Translations under genes and position numbers: made by a program
NCBI RefSeq assembly: GCF_946886695.1
Contig: NZ_CAMPJD010000023.1
Coordinates: 1 to 59,933, forward strand
Origin: an uncultured Pseudoxanthomonas sp.
GTDB taxonomy: Bacteria; Pseudomonadota; Gammaproteobacteria; Xanthomonadales; Xanthomonadaceae
Reading direction: 5' to 3'
DNA: 59,933 bases
Shown here: positions 42,322-50,744 of the stretch, piece after piece
How positions within the stretch are numbered: position 1 is the first letter of the stretch
Layout: each line of letters starts with the position of its first letter
Notes under the pieces: generated by a model
Database searches by the model: none
The model's input: the letters and a program-made list of their open reading frames with translations, nothing else
Told to the model about the DNA's origin: nothing

Positions 42322-42866
42322 GGGATCGGAGCTCCGCCGGCCATCGATTCAATCGTCAGATGATAGCCGTCCGCCTTGTTGTGAACCCGCAACGTGGTCG
42401 CATCCACGCGCTCGCGCACCAGCCATGCGTGGCCATCCTTGCGCAGTTCGCGCTTGTCGCCGGACTCGACCAGTTCCCAGCCCACGGGCAAGGCGGCGCG
42501 CACGGCGTCCGCGGGCCACAGGCTGAACTGCAGGTCGTCCAGCACGCGTTCACCCCGCACCGCCGCAGGCAGCCACGCCGCACGTTCTTCGGACAAGGTC
42601 GTGCCGTCCCAGTGCAGGCGGACGCCGGTACGGCCCATCGCCTGCACGGCCAGACGCACCGCATCGGCGTCGACTTCCAGCAATGCGTCGAGTTCGCGCA
42701 CGTGTTCGCCAAAATGAAACACCAGGCGCTGCTGGACCGCGACCTGCTGGCCCAGCGCTGCCGGTGCCAGGCGCAGCGAAGGCAGCACGACCGCAGGCGA
42801 TGCCGGACGCGTGGCGCACGCGGCCAGCAACAATCCCATCAGCAAGCAGGCGATCAGCCGGTGCAC
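42318..42866 (-). CDS. DUF3261 lipoprotein of the aryl polyene cluster
   Basis: A 182-residue lipoprotein. The GTG start at 42866 gives a short signal with lipobox LLAAC (HRLIACLLMGLLLAACA) and overlaps the halogenase-like stop by 13 bases; ATG at 42836 would cut the signal. DUF3261 lipoproteins occur in aryl polyene operons, probably for moving the pigment lipid to the outer membrane. Confidence 0.75.
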   Translation of the reverse strand: MHRLIACLLMGLLLAACATRPASPAVVLPSLRLAPAALGQQVAVQQRLVFHFGEHVRELDALLEVDADAVRLAVQAMGRTGVRLHWDGTTLSEERAAWLPAAVRGERVLDDLQFSLWPADAVRAALPVGWELVESGDKRELRKDGHAWLVRERVDATTLRVHNKADGYHLTIESMAGGAPIP

Positions 42867-44086
42867 AGCTGCTCCAGGACATGCAGGCGACGCTGCGTGT
42901 CGGCCACATAGGGGTTCTTCCTGTCCCACGCGTAGCCCGCCAGGATCGAACAGATCATCCGACGGATGTCAGGCTGTGCATCGGGGTGGAAGATGATGCG
43001 CTGGAAACCACCGGCGTACCAGGACTCCACGAAACGCCGGAAGGTCTGCACGCCGCCCCGCAGCGGCACGGAAAAATCCGCTTCCCAGTCCACGGTTTCG
43101 CCCGCGTAATGGCGGGCCAGGCACTCGCTGGCCAGTTGCGCCGACTTGAATGCGATGGTGACGCCCGACGAGAACACCGGATCAAGGAACTCGCCCGCGT
43201 TGCCCAACAGCGCATAGCCCGGCCCCCACAGCGACGATACGTTCGCCGAGTAGCCGGTGATCTGGCGCACCGGCAGCACCGCCCACTCGGCGTTCTTCAG
43301 CAGGCGGGTCAGGTTCGGATCCTCGCCGACGATGGCCTGCAGGCGTTCGAGCTCGGTGCCCGGGTAGCGGTTGAGGAAATCCATCTCCGCCACCACGCCC
43401 AGCGAGCAGCAGCCATTGGAGAACGGGATCGTCCAGTACCAGACGTCCACGTGTTCGGGATGCGTGGTGATCAGGATCTTGTTGCGGTCGAACCCGGCGT
43501 CATGCGCGATGTGGTCGCGCACATGGGTGAAGATCGCCCCGCGCACCGGGAAGTTGGAAGGCGACTCCAGCTTCAGCAGGCGCGGCAACAGGCGCCCGAA
43601 GCCACTGGCATCCAGCATGAAGTCGGCTTCGATGGCGTATTCCTCGCCCTCCGGCGAGCGCACGGTCACGCGCGGCGTCTGGCCGGGTTCGGCGGACAGC
43701 ACTTCATGCCGGTAGCGCACCTCCGCGCCCATGCGCTCGGCGCCCTTGGCCAGCACGTGGTCGAAGTCGGCGCGTTGCACCTGGTAGGTGGTGCCCCATC
43801 CCGGCGAGAACTTGTCGCGGAAATCGAACTCGGTGGTGCGCTCGCCGCGCACGAACGCCGCACCATTCTTGTACTGGAAGCCGGCTTCCACCACGTCCTG
43901 CAACAGGCCGGCCGCCTCGATGTATTCCATGCTCTGCGGCAGCAGGCTCTCGCCGATGGAGAAGCGCGGGAACTGCTCGCGCTCGACGATCAGGACCTTG
44001 CGTCCCTGCTGGCGCAGCATCGCCGCGGCGACCGAGCCGGCGGGGCCCGCGCCGATGATCAGGATTTCCGTGCGTTCCGTTTTCAT
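42854..44086 (-). CDS. Flavin-dependent halogenase-like enzyme of the pigment cluster
   Basis: A 410-residue flavoprotein. GAGPAGS (12-18) binds FAD, YKNGAAF (72-78) has the FxxKxGA-type lysine, and WYWTIP (216-221) is the WxWxIP motif of flavin-dependent halogenases. Xanthomonadins are brominated aryl polyenes, so this enzyme probably halogenates the aryl head. It lies between the exporter and the DUF3261 gene, with 4-base overlap to the exporter. Activity is inferred from motif and context. Confidence 0.82.
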   Translation of the reverse strand: MKTERTEILIIGAGPAGSVAAAMLRQQGRKVLIVEREQFPRFSIGESLLPQSMEYIEAAGLLQDVVEAGFQYKNGAAFVRGERTTEFDFRDKFSPGWGTTYQVQRADFDHVLAKGAERMGAEVRYRHEVLSAEPGQTPRVTVRSPEGEEYAIEADFMLDASGFGRLLPRLLKLESPSNFPVRGAIFTHVRDHIAHDAGFDRNKILITTHPEHVDVWYWTIPFSNGCCSLGVVAEMDFLNRYPGTELERLQAIVGEDPNLTRLLKNAEWAVLPVRQITGYSANVSSLWGPGYALLGNAGEFLDPVFSSGVTIAFKSAQLASECLARHYAGETVDWEADFSVPLRGGVQTFRRFVESWYAGGFQRIIFHPDAQPDIRRMICSILAGYAWDRKNPYVADTQRRLHVLEQLCTG

Positions 44087-46458
44087 TCCGAAGTGTGTCC
44101 ATGCAAAGAAGAATCATCCGGTAGTGGCCGGAACAGGGGCGACAGCAGCCAGACCAGGCCGATGCCGAACAGCAGGGTCAGGCCGAAAGCACGCAGCGCA
44201 GGTGTTGCCGACAGGCCCAGCAGGCCGAACGAGAGCCACGTGCTGGCCGCGCCCACGCAGACCGCGAGCCATGCGCTCGCGTCGCCGCGATGTTCGACCA
44301 GGAAGATGCCGTAGTCGATGCCCATGCCCAGCAGCAACATCAGCGCCAGCACGTTGAACAGCTGCAGCGGCTGACCCAGCCAGCCCAGCAGTGCGACCGT
44401 CAGCACGCCGGCCAGCAGTGTCGGCGTGATCACGCGCCACGCCTGCCCGCGGTAGCGGAGCGCCAGCACGACGAACACGACCACCACGCCCGCCAGCAGC
44501 AACCACGACATCATGTGGCGGTAGTGCGTCAGCAGGCGTGAAATGTCTGCGGTACGGTCCACCCAGCGCACGCCATCCAGCCCTTCGGCCTGCGCAGCGA
44601 AGATGGCCAGCGCATCGGGGCGCGACAGGTCGTTGACCATCACCACCGAGGCCACGCCCTGCCCCACCTGTCCCAACCACAGATGGCGCACGGGCCGCGA
44701 CGCGGACGACGCCAGGAAGGCATCGATGCCCATCGCCGATGCAGCGAACTCCCCGCGCATCAGCGTTTCTCCCGTGGTCGCCGACAAGTGCGCAAGCACC
44801 TCCTGTTCGACACGCGAGGTCAGTGCAGCGTCCTCATCCTGCCGGCGCTGCGATGGCAGCCAGTCGCTCAGGGCGCGATGGCCGCCGACGGACCCGCCGG
44901 CCTCGACCTGGCGCAACCGGGCGACCAGGCGCTCCTCGCGCTGCAGCACCTGCTCGGCATCGCGCCCCTGGACCAGGAAGAACTGCGCCGGGCTGGGCAT
45001 TCCCAGCAATCGCCCCACTTCGCGTTGCTGCGCGATCAGTGCCGGCGGCGATGACTGCAGGCCGCGCAGGTCATCGTTGGCTTGCAGCTTGATCAGCCCG
45101 GGTACCGCGACCAGCAGCACTGCGGCCGCCAGCACGCCAAAGGCACGACGGCTGGCCAATCGCGGCCATCGCGCGAGCGTGCCGCCCAGCCAGCGCGAGA
45201 ATGCGGTGGTGCCCATGCGCCCCCCATCCAGCCAGGGAAACCCGAGGATCACCGTCAGGAATGCGGCCGTCAGCCCGACCACCGAGAACAGCGCCATCTG
45301 CCGCAGCCCGGGGAACGGCGCGAGCCCCAGCGCCAGGTAGGCCATGGCACTGGTCAGCAAGGCCAGCCACAAGCCCGGCAGCAGGTGCCGCAGCAATGAC
45401 CAGCGACGCTCGGCGGCCACCCCCTGGCGCGAGGCGAACCAGTGGATGCCGTAGTCCTCCGCGACCCCCACCAGACTGGCGCCGAAGATCAACGTCAGCA
45501 GATGGATCTTCCCGAACACCAGCACGGTGACGGTCAACGCCACCGCGCAACCGACCAGCAACGACAGCGCCACCAGCAGCAGCGGGCGCAGCGAACGGAA
45601 TGCCAGCCAGACCAGCAGCAATACCGCCGCCAGTGACCCCCAGCCGATGGTGTTGACCTCGCGGCTGGCCTGCACGGCCGCGGATTCCGCGTGCAGCGGC
45701 ACGCCGGCCTTCAGCACGCGCAGCCCGGGTGCGGCGGTCGTCGCCGCGGACGCCGCGCCATCCAGAAGATCCTGCAACCGGCGTTCGCCGTCGAGCTTGA
45801 ACGCGGATTCGCGCAGGGTGAACTGCAGTACGGCCCAATGGCGGCCTTCCGCCTGCAGCAGGCCATCGGCATCCAGGGCCAGGCCCAAGGAAGCCGCCTG
45901 CGCCTGCCACCACTGCGGCCACAAGCCCAGCGGATCACGGCGCCACTCGGTCAGGCGGGGCGCTCCCATGGGGCCGTAAAGGGCGACAAGCGCGGATTCG
46001 GCCAGTGCATCGGCGGGCGTCTGTGCGAGCGCCTCCCGCTGCGCTTGCGTCAGAAGCCGGTCACGATACGGAGCGAAGAAATCGCGCGCCTGTGCGAACC
46101 AGTCGTCCGGCGATCGGTCAGAAACCAGCAGCGCCGATGCTTGCTCTGCCGCAGACGTCTGCACGAAGGCATCGAAAACGTCGCGCGCCTTCAGCGCCGT
46201 TTCCGGCGTATCCGCACCCAGCATCACCACCACGTCGCGCGCGCTGTTCCCGGCGATGCGCCGCGTGGCATCGGCAATCGCCGGGTCGCCGGCTTCTGCG
46301 GGCAACAACGCAAGCACGTCGGTGTCTATGGCCGGCGCGTGCCAGAACCGCCATTGGTGCCAGGCAACCGCCGCCAGCACCAGCACCCATGCAAGTGCCA
46401 GCCAGCGCCAGCCCCGCAGCGGATGCGCCGCAGGCAGATGGAGCAACGGCTCATTCAA
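44083..46458 (-). CDS. MMPL/RND-type exporter of the aryl polyene cluster
   Basis: A 791-residue membrane protein with about 12 predicted helices in two repeats, each with a large periplasmic loop. Typical segments are GASLVGVAEDYGIHWFASR and GMGIDYGIFLVEHRG, which match the MMPL family's GVAxDYGI helices. It should move the polyene lipid across or out of the inner membrane, with the LolA-like and DUF3261 proteins as periplasmic helpers. Confidence 0.9.
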   Translation of the reverse strand: MNEPLLHLPAAHPLRGWRWLALAWVLVLAAVAWHQWRFWHAPAIDTDVLALLPAEAGDPAIADATRRIAGNSARDVVVMLGADTPETALKARDVFDAFVQTSAAEQASALLVSDRSPDDWFAQARDFFAPYRDRLLTQAQREALAQTPADALAESALVALYGPMGAPRLTEWRRDPLGLWPQWWQAQAASLGLALDADGLLQAEGRHWAVLQFTLRESAFKLDGERRLQDLLDGAASAATTAAPGLRVLKAGVPLHAESAAVQASREVNTIGWGSLAAVLLLVWLAFRSLRPLLLVALSLLVGCAVALTVTVLVFGKIHLLTLIFGASLVGVAEDYGIHWFASRQGVAAERRWSLLRHLLPGLWLALLTSAMAYLALGLAPFPGLRQMALFSVVGLTAAFLTVILGFPWLDGGRMGTTAFSRWLGGTLARWPRLASRRAFGVLAAAVLLVAVPGLIKLQANDDLRGLQSSPPALIAQQREVGRLLGMPSPAQFFLVQGRDAEQVLQREERLVARLRQVEAGGSVGGHRALSDWLPSQRRQDEDAALTSRVEQEVLAHLSATTGETLMRGEFAASAMGIDAFLASSASRPVRHLWLGQVGQGVASVVMVNDLSRPDALAIFAAQAEGLDGVRWVDRTADISRLLTHYRHMMSWLLLAGVVVVFVVLALRYRGQAWRVITPTLLAGVLTVALLGWLGQPLQLFNVLALMLLLGMGIDYGIFLVEHRGDASAWLAVCVGAASTWLSFGLLGLSATPALRAFGLTLLFGIGLVWLLSPLFRPLPDDSSLHGHTSE

Positions 46459-47083
46459 ACCGGGTCGCCTCGTCGCGTGACAGGGTGGCCGGATTTTCGT
46501 TCATCGCGCTGAAGCGAAGCTGGGTGACGTCGCCACTGGCTTCACGCAATTCGACCTCACGCACGTACCGGTCGCCGGACAGGCGCACGGACGTGAACGC
46601 CTGAGCCAGTTGCCGCGAACGCGGCACCAGCGTCATCCGCCACCCCTTGCCGGCGGCAGGCTCGGCCTTCACGTCGAAGGTTGACGTCAATGCCTTCATG
46701 TCGCCGCTCATCAGCGCGAACATCATCGCGTTGACGCTGCGAAGACCGGGCTGCTGGCGTGCATCCACTTCCACCCGCCGGCTACCGTCGCGTTGCCGGC
46801 TGAGGATGCGGTCCCGCGTGATCACGGTCTCGGAGGGAAACGGCGCCGTCGTGGTCCAGACCACGCCCTTGTCGCGCACGAGCAGGAAGCGTCCGCTGGA
46901 GCGCAACGGGTTCCTGAAGCCGGCGACCTGCTTCTCCTGCGCGAACTCGCCACGCAGCAGCGGCACCTGTGCGATCTGCCCTTGCACCTGCGCCAGCGGA
47001 TCGGCCGCTGCCGCCGGCAGGATGCTGCCGCCCGCCGCGAGGGCCAGCAGGGACGCGGCCAGGAAACTGCGGACCGTCTTCAT
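46451..47083 (-). CDS. LolA-related outer membrane carrier protein
   Basis: A 210-residue protein with a signal peptide (RSFLAASLLALAAGGSILPAAAA). The mature part matches the LolA-related family: LLRGEFAQEKQVAGFRNPLRSSGRFLLV and GVVWTTTAPFPSE (key words FAQEKQV, GVVWTT). It may carry the pigment lipid through the periplasm. The start at 47083 overlaps the thioesterase stop by 4 bases. Confidence 0.83.
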   Translation of the reverse strand: MKTVRSFLAASLLALAAGGSILPAAAADPLAQVQGQIAQVPLLRGEFAQEKQVAGFRNPLRSSGRFLLVRDKGVVWTTTAPFPSETVITRDRILSRQRDGSRRVEVDARQQPGLRSVNAMMFALMSGDMKALTSTFDVKAEPAAGKGWRMTLVPRSRQLAQAFTSVRLSGDRYVREVELREASGDVTQLRFSAMNENPATLSRDEATRFE

Positions 47084-47511
47084 GGCGCCTCCACTCCCAA
47101 CCGCTGCCACAGGACAGGCGGGCACAGATACAGCATCTCGCCTGAAGCCGCGTCGACCGCGACCTGGATGGTGTGCGCGCGTGTCATCACCTCGCCGCTG
47201 GCGGCATCGTGGATCTCGTAGTCCAGCTTCAACCGGTTCTCCCATTCGCTGATGCGCGCGGCCACGACTAGCGGCTGCGCGTACCGCAGCGGACGGATGT
47301 ACTTCACGCGTGTGTCGACGATGGGCCAGAGATAGCCCGACGCCTGCATCTGCGGATAGTCGTAGTCCAGGCGCTGCAACAGCGCGCACCGGGCGATCTC
47401 CAGGTACTTGAAGTAGTGCCCGTGCCAGACCACCTGCATCGCGTCGCAGTCATGGAAGGCCGGGCTCAGCGCGACTTCGATGGCCAGATGATCATGCTGC
47501 TCAACCGGCAT
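47080..47511 (-). CDS. Acyl-CoA thioesterase, 4-hydroxybenzoyl-CoA type
   Basis: A 143-residue hotdog thioesterase: FHDCDAMQVVWHGHYFKYLEIARC gives the Asp-Pro/Met-like active loop of YbgC/4HBT proteins. It could release the aryl or polyene acyl chain from its carrier. The start at 47511 lies 10 bases inside the ammonia-lyase end; earlier starts overlap too far. Confidence 0.85.
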   Translation of the reverse strand: MPVEQHDHLAIEVALSPAFHDCDAMQVVWHGHYFKYLEIARCALLQRLDYDYPQMQASGYLWPIVDTRVKYIRPLRYAQPLVVAARISEWENRLKLDYEIHDAASGEVMTRAHTIQVAVDAASGEMLYLCPPVLWQRLGVEAP

Positions 47512-49054
47512 AGACGTTCCACCGCTCTTCGCGGATATCGGCCAGCAACTGGCGAAGCTCGCCATCCAGTGCCCGGTCCTCTTCCACCAGCGGGATGCGC
47601 TCGCGCAGGTCGGCGTACATCGCGGCAGGACCATCGCGCAGCGTCGACTGCAGGCCGACGCGTTCGCGCAGTTCGAGCGCCTGGCGTGCCGACACCAGCA
47701 TCCCCGCCATCACCTGCTCAGTCAGCTCGATCACGCGCAGGCAGTCCCGCGCGGCGATCGTACCCATGCTGACCTTGTCCTGGTTGTGGCATTCGGTCGA
47801 GCGCGAGAAGACCGAGGCCGGCATGGTCAGCTTCAGCGCTTCGGCCGTCCACGCCGAAACGCTGATCTGCAACGCCTTCAGGCCATGATTGATGGCGGCG
47901 CGCGACCCCGTCGCACCGGACAGGTTGGCGGGCAGCCCATGGTTGTAGCGGGCGTCGACGATCAGAGCCAGTTGGCGATCCAGCAGGTCGGCCACGTTGG
48001 CGACGGTGTTCTTCAACGAATCCATCGCGAAGGCGATGTGGCCGCCGTAGAAGTGGCCGCCGTGCAGGATCTGCTCGCGGTCCGGGTCGATCAGCGGATT
48101 GTCGTTCGCACTGTTGAGTTCGGTTTCGATCAACTGGCGGAAGAACGGAAGCGCGTCCTCCAGCACGCCGATCACGTGCGGCGCGCAGCGCAGCGAATAG
48201 CGGTCCTGCAGCCGTTGTTCGTTGCGCGGAGGGCGGTCGCTGTGGAGGTCCTCGCGCAGGCGCTGGGCCACCCGCGACTGGCCCGGGTGCGGCTTGGCCG
48301 CGAACAGCACCGCATCGAAATGGTGCGCATTGCCGTTGCTTGCCAGCACGTTGAACGCAGTCAGGCGGGTGGCGAGCCGCGAAAGATACTCCGCGCGATG
48401 GAACGCGAGACACGCCAGCGCCGTCATCACCGCGGTGCCGTTCATGATCGCCAGGCCCTCCTTCGGGCGCAGCGTGAGCGGCCTGAGGCCGATCTCGGCC
48501 AGCACCTCGGCGGCCGGTCTGCGCCGGCCGGCATGCATCACCTCGCGCTCGCCGCAAAGCACCGCCGCCACGTACGACAGGGGCGTCAGGTCTCCACTCG
48601 CGCCCACCGATCCTTCAGCGGGAATCAGCGGCAGCACGTCGTGGCGCAACAACGCCTCCAGACCTTGCAGCAGCGGCAGGCTGACCCCGGACATTCCGCG
48701 CACCAGCGATGCCAGGCGCGCCGCGAGCACTGCGCGCGTTTCGGTTTCATCGAGGAAACGGCCGAGACCGCAGCCATGGTAGGTGTACAGATGGTGCGGC
48801 AGTTCCGCGACCAGCGCCGGCGGAATGTTCACGGTGCAGGAATCGCCATAGCCCGTGGTGACGCCGTAGATCACACCGTCCTCGTCCAGCAGTCGATCCA
48901 GGAAATCCGCACCGCGCGCGATCCGCGCACGGAATTCCGTGTCCTCCGACAGTACGGCGGGCACCTGCCGCCGGGCGAGCGCCACCACGTCCTCGATGCG
49001 AAGAGGGGCATCGCCGAAGACCGGGGCCACGGATTCATTCATTGCGGGCGTCAT
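47501..49054 (-). CDS. Aromatic amino acid ammonia-lyase of the pigment cluster
   Basis: A 517-residue HAL/PAL/TAL family protein. The MIO-forming Ala-Ser-Gly is in VGASGDLTPL (152-154), the catalytic Tyr in IYGVTTGYG (Tyr63), and NSANDNPL is conserved. It may form the cinnamate- or coumarate-like starter of the aryl head. The substrate-selecting segment HHLYTYHGCGLG does not plainly match the tyrosine or phenylalanine types. Starts at 49054 or 49042 both overlap the acyltransferase stop; AGG lies ahead of 49054. Confidence 0.87.
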   Translation of the reverse strand: MTPAMNESVAPVFGDAPLRIEDVVALARRQVPAVLSEDTEFRARIARGADFLDRLLDEDGVIYGVTTGYGDSCTVNIPPALVAELPHHLYTYHGCGLGRFLDETETRAVLAARLASLVRGMSGVSLPLLQGLEALLRHDVLPLIPAEGSVGASGDLTPLSYVAAVLCGEREVMHAGRRRPAAEVLAEIGLRPLTLRPKEGLAIMNGTAVMTALACLAFHRAEYLSRLATRLTAFNVLASNGNAHHFDAVLFAAKPHPGQSRVAQRLREDLHSDRPPRNEQRLQDRYSLRCAPHVIGVLEDALPFFRQLIETELNSANDNPLIDPDREQILHGGHFYGGHIAFAMDSLKNTVANVADLLDRQLALIVDARYNHGLPANLSGATGSRAAINHGLKALQISVSAWTAEALKLTMPASVFSRSTECHNQDKVSMGTIAARDCLRVIELTEQVMAGMLVSARQALELRERVGLQSTLRDGPAAMYADLRERIPLVEEDRALDGELRQLLADIREERWNVYAG

Positions 49055-49979
49055 GCGTTACCTGATCCCAGAAGGGGTAGAAGTTGAACCAGTCATAGGG
49101 AGAAAGGCGGACCTGCCGTTCCATCCACGCCGCGAACTGCGCAGCGTAGCCGGCCAGGGCGGCGTCGCGGGAGCCACGCGGCAGTTCGATGCGTTCAGCG
49201 AAGGCCTCCAGACGCACGCGGTACCCGTCGCCATCATGCGTACAGGCCATCGTGAACACGGGACACTTCAGCGCAGCGCCCAGCACGTAGGCCCCGATGG
49301 GAAACGGTGCGTCATGCCCCAGAAACGGCGCGCTCACGCTGCGGCCACCGCGCAGCGGCACCCGGTCGCCCGCGATGGCGACGAATTCACCGCGCGCCAC
49401 GCGCTCGGCCAGCTTCACCGCATCGGCAGGTCCCAGGTCGGTGACCTGCAGCAGTTCGACTCGACTGCCGGCATCCAGGCGACGGATCAGCCGGTTGAAG
49501 CGCTCGGCGTGCGCGGTGTGAACAAGCGCGGTCAGGCGGAACCCGGGCACCTGGTCGGCCATGATCTGGCACAGCTCCAGGCAGCCCAGGTGCGCGGTGA
49601 CGATCAGGCCACCCTCGCCTGCCTTCACGCGCGCCAGCACATCCTTCCGCTCCATCCGCACCCGTTCCACCGGGTAGCGCTGGCCCAGCGCCAGGACTTT
49701 GTCGAGCAGGGTTTCGGCGAACATCGCGAAGTGATGCAGGCTGTGCCACATGCCCGGCCGCCGTGGCGGCATGGCCTGGTACGCATGCGCCCGTTGCAGG
49801 AATTGCAGCGACGCGCGGCGCGCCGTGCCGTTGGCGAGCCAGTGGATGAACACCACCGGATACACGCAGAGACGGAACGGCCAGCGCCCCAGCCAGCGGT
49901 GTACCGCGCACAACAGCAGGATGCCGCGCACGGAAGTGGATTCGCCGATCTCGGCCCAGTGCTGCCCGCGCTGGCTCAT
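49035..49979 (-). CDS. Lysophospholipid acyltransferase-like protein (LpxL/HtrB type)
   Basis: A 314-residue member of the LPLAT family. The HX4D box is replaced by the HtrB-like VTAHLGCLEL region with Glu (HxxxxE), then GDRVPLRGGRSVSAPFLG. It is predicted to place the aryl polyene acyl group on a lipid anchor at the inner membrane. It overlaps the GT2 gene by 4 bases. Confidence 0.85.
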   Translation of the reverse strand: MSQRGQHWAEIGESTSVRGILLLCAVHRWLGRWPFRLCVYPVVFIHWLANGTARRASLQFLQRAHAYQAMPPRRPGMWHSLHHFAMFAETLLDKVLALGQRYPVERVRMERKDVLARVKAGEGGLIVTAHLGCLELCQIMADQVPGFRLTALVHTAHAERFNRLIRRLDAGSRVELLQVTDLGPADAVKLAERVARGEFVAIAGDRVPLRGGRSVSAPFLGHDAPFPIGAYVLGAALKCPVFTMACTHDGDGYRVRLEAFAERIELPRGSRDAALAGYAAQFAAWMERQVRLSPYDWFNFYPFWDQVTHDARNE

Positions 49980-50734
49980 GCGGCTCTGTCCACGGCGCGG
50001 CGCGCCAGAAGGCGTGGCAGGCGGCGCACCATGCCGAAGAACAGTCGTGCGTGCATGCGGCTGATGCGCACGTTGTCGCGCCACACATCGAAGTGGGACA
50101 CGCCATCGAGCGGATACGTTACCCGGGTGGGCAGGTTGCGTACCGCGACGCGACGCCAGAACAACCGGACCAGCACTTCCACGTCGAAGTCCATGCGACG
50201 GCCGATGGTTTCCTCATCGATCAGCCGCAGCACCGGCGGCAGCGGATATACGCGGAACCCGCACATCGAGTCGCGGATGGCAAAGGACAGCGTGTTTATC
50301 CAGACCCATACATGGGTGAGGTAACGGCCATACAGCCGCCCCTTGGGCACGCTGTCGTCGTACAGCGGCACGCCACAGACCACATCATCAGGGTGCGCCC
50401 GCGCCATCGCCAGGAACGCGGGGATATCGGCGGGATCGTGCTGGCCGTCCGCGTCGATCTGCAGGACATGGGTGTGGGCATTGGCGCCGGCCCAGCGGAA
50501 ACCGGCCAACACCGCGCCGCCCTTGCCCTGGTTCTCGGGCAACCGCAGCAGGCATACGCGCGGCGCATGCGATGCCGACAGGCGATCCAGTTCGGCTGCG
50601 CATGCGACACCGGAGCCGTCGTCCACCAGCAGGCACGGCACACCCGATGCCAGCACACCCTCCACCATCGTCGCGATGGCGTGCTCGTGATCGAACACCG
50701 GGATCACCACCAGGGGACGGAACGCGGACGACAT
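49976..50734 (-). CDS. Family 2 glycosyltransferase of the aryl polyene cluster
   Basis: A 252-residue GT2: VVIPVFDHEHAI start, LLVDDGSG for the first Asp pair, then LQIDADGQHDPADIP as the DxD site. A hydrophobic part near the C-terminus suits membrane work. It probably adds a sugar to the lipid anchor. The start is 50734 or 50755, the latter overlapping the ligase stop. Confidence 0.87.
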   Translation of the reverse strand: MSSAFRPLVVIPVFDHEHAIATMVEGVLASGVPCLLVDDGSGVACAAELDRLSASHAPRVCLLRLPENQGKGGAVLAGFRWAGANAHTHVLQIDADGQHDPADIPAFLAMARAHPDDVVCGVPLYDDSVPKGRLYGRYLTHVWVWINTLSFAIRDSMCGFRVYPLPPVLRLIDEETIGRRMDFDVEVLVRLFWRRVAVRNLPTRVTYPLDGVSHFDVWRDNVRISRMHARLFFGMVRRLPRLLARRAVDRAA

Positions 50735-50744
50735 GGGCGCGGGA

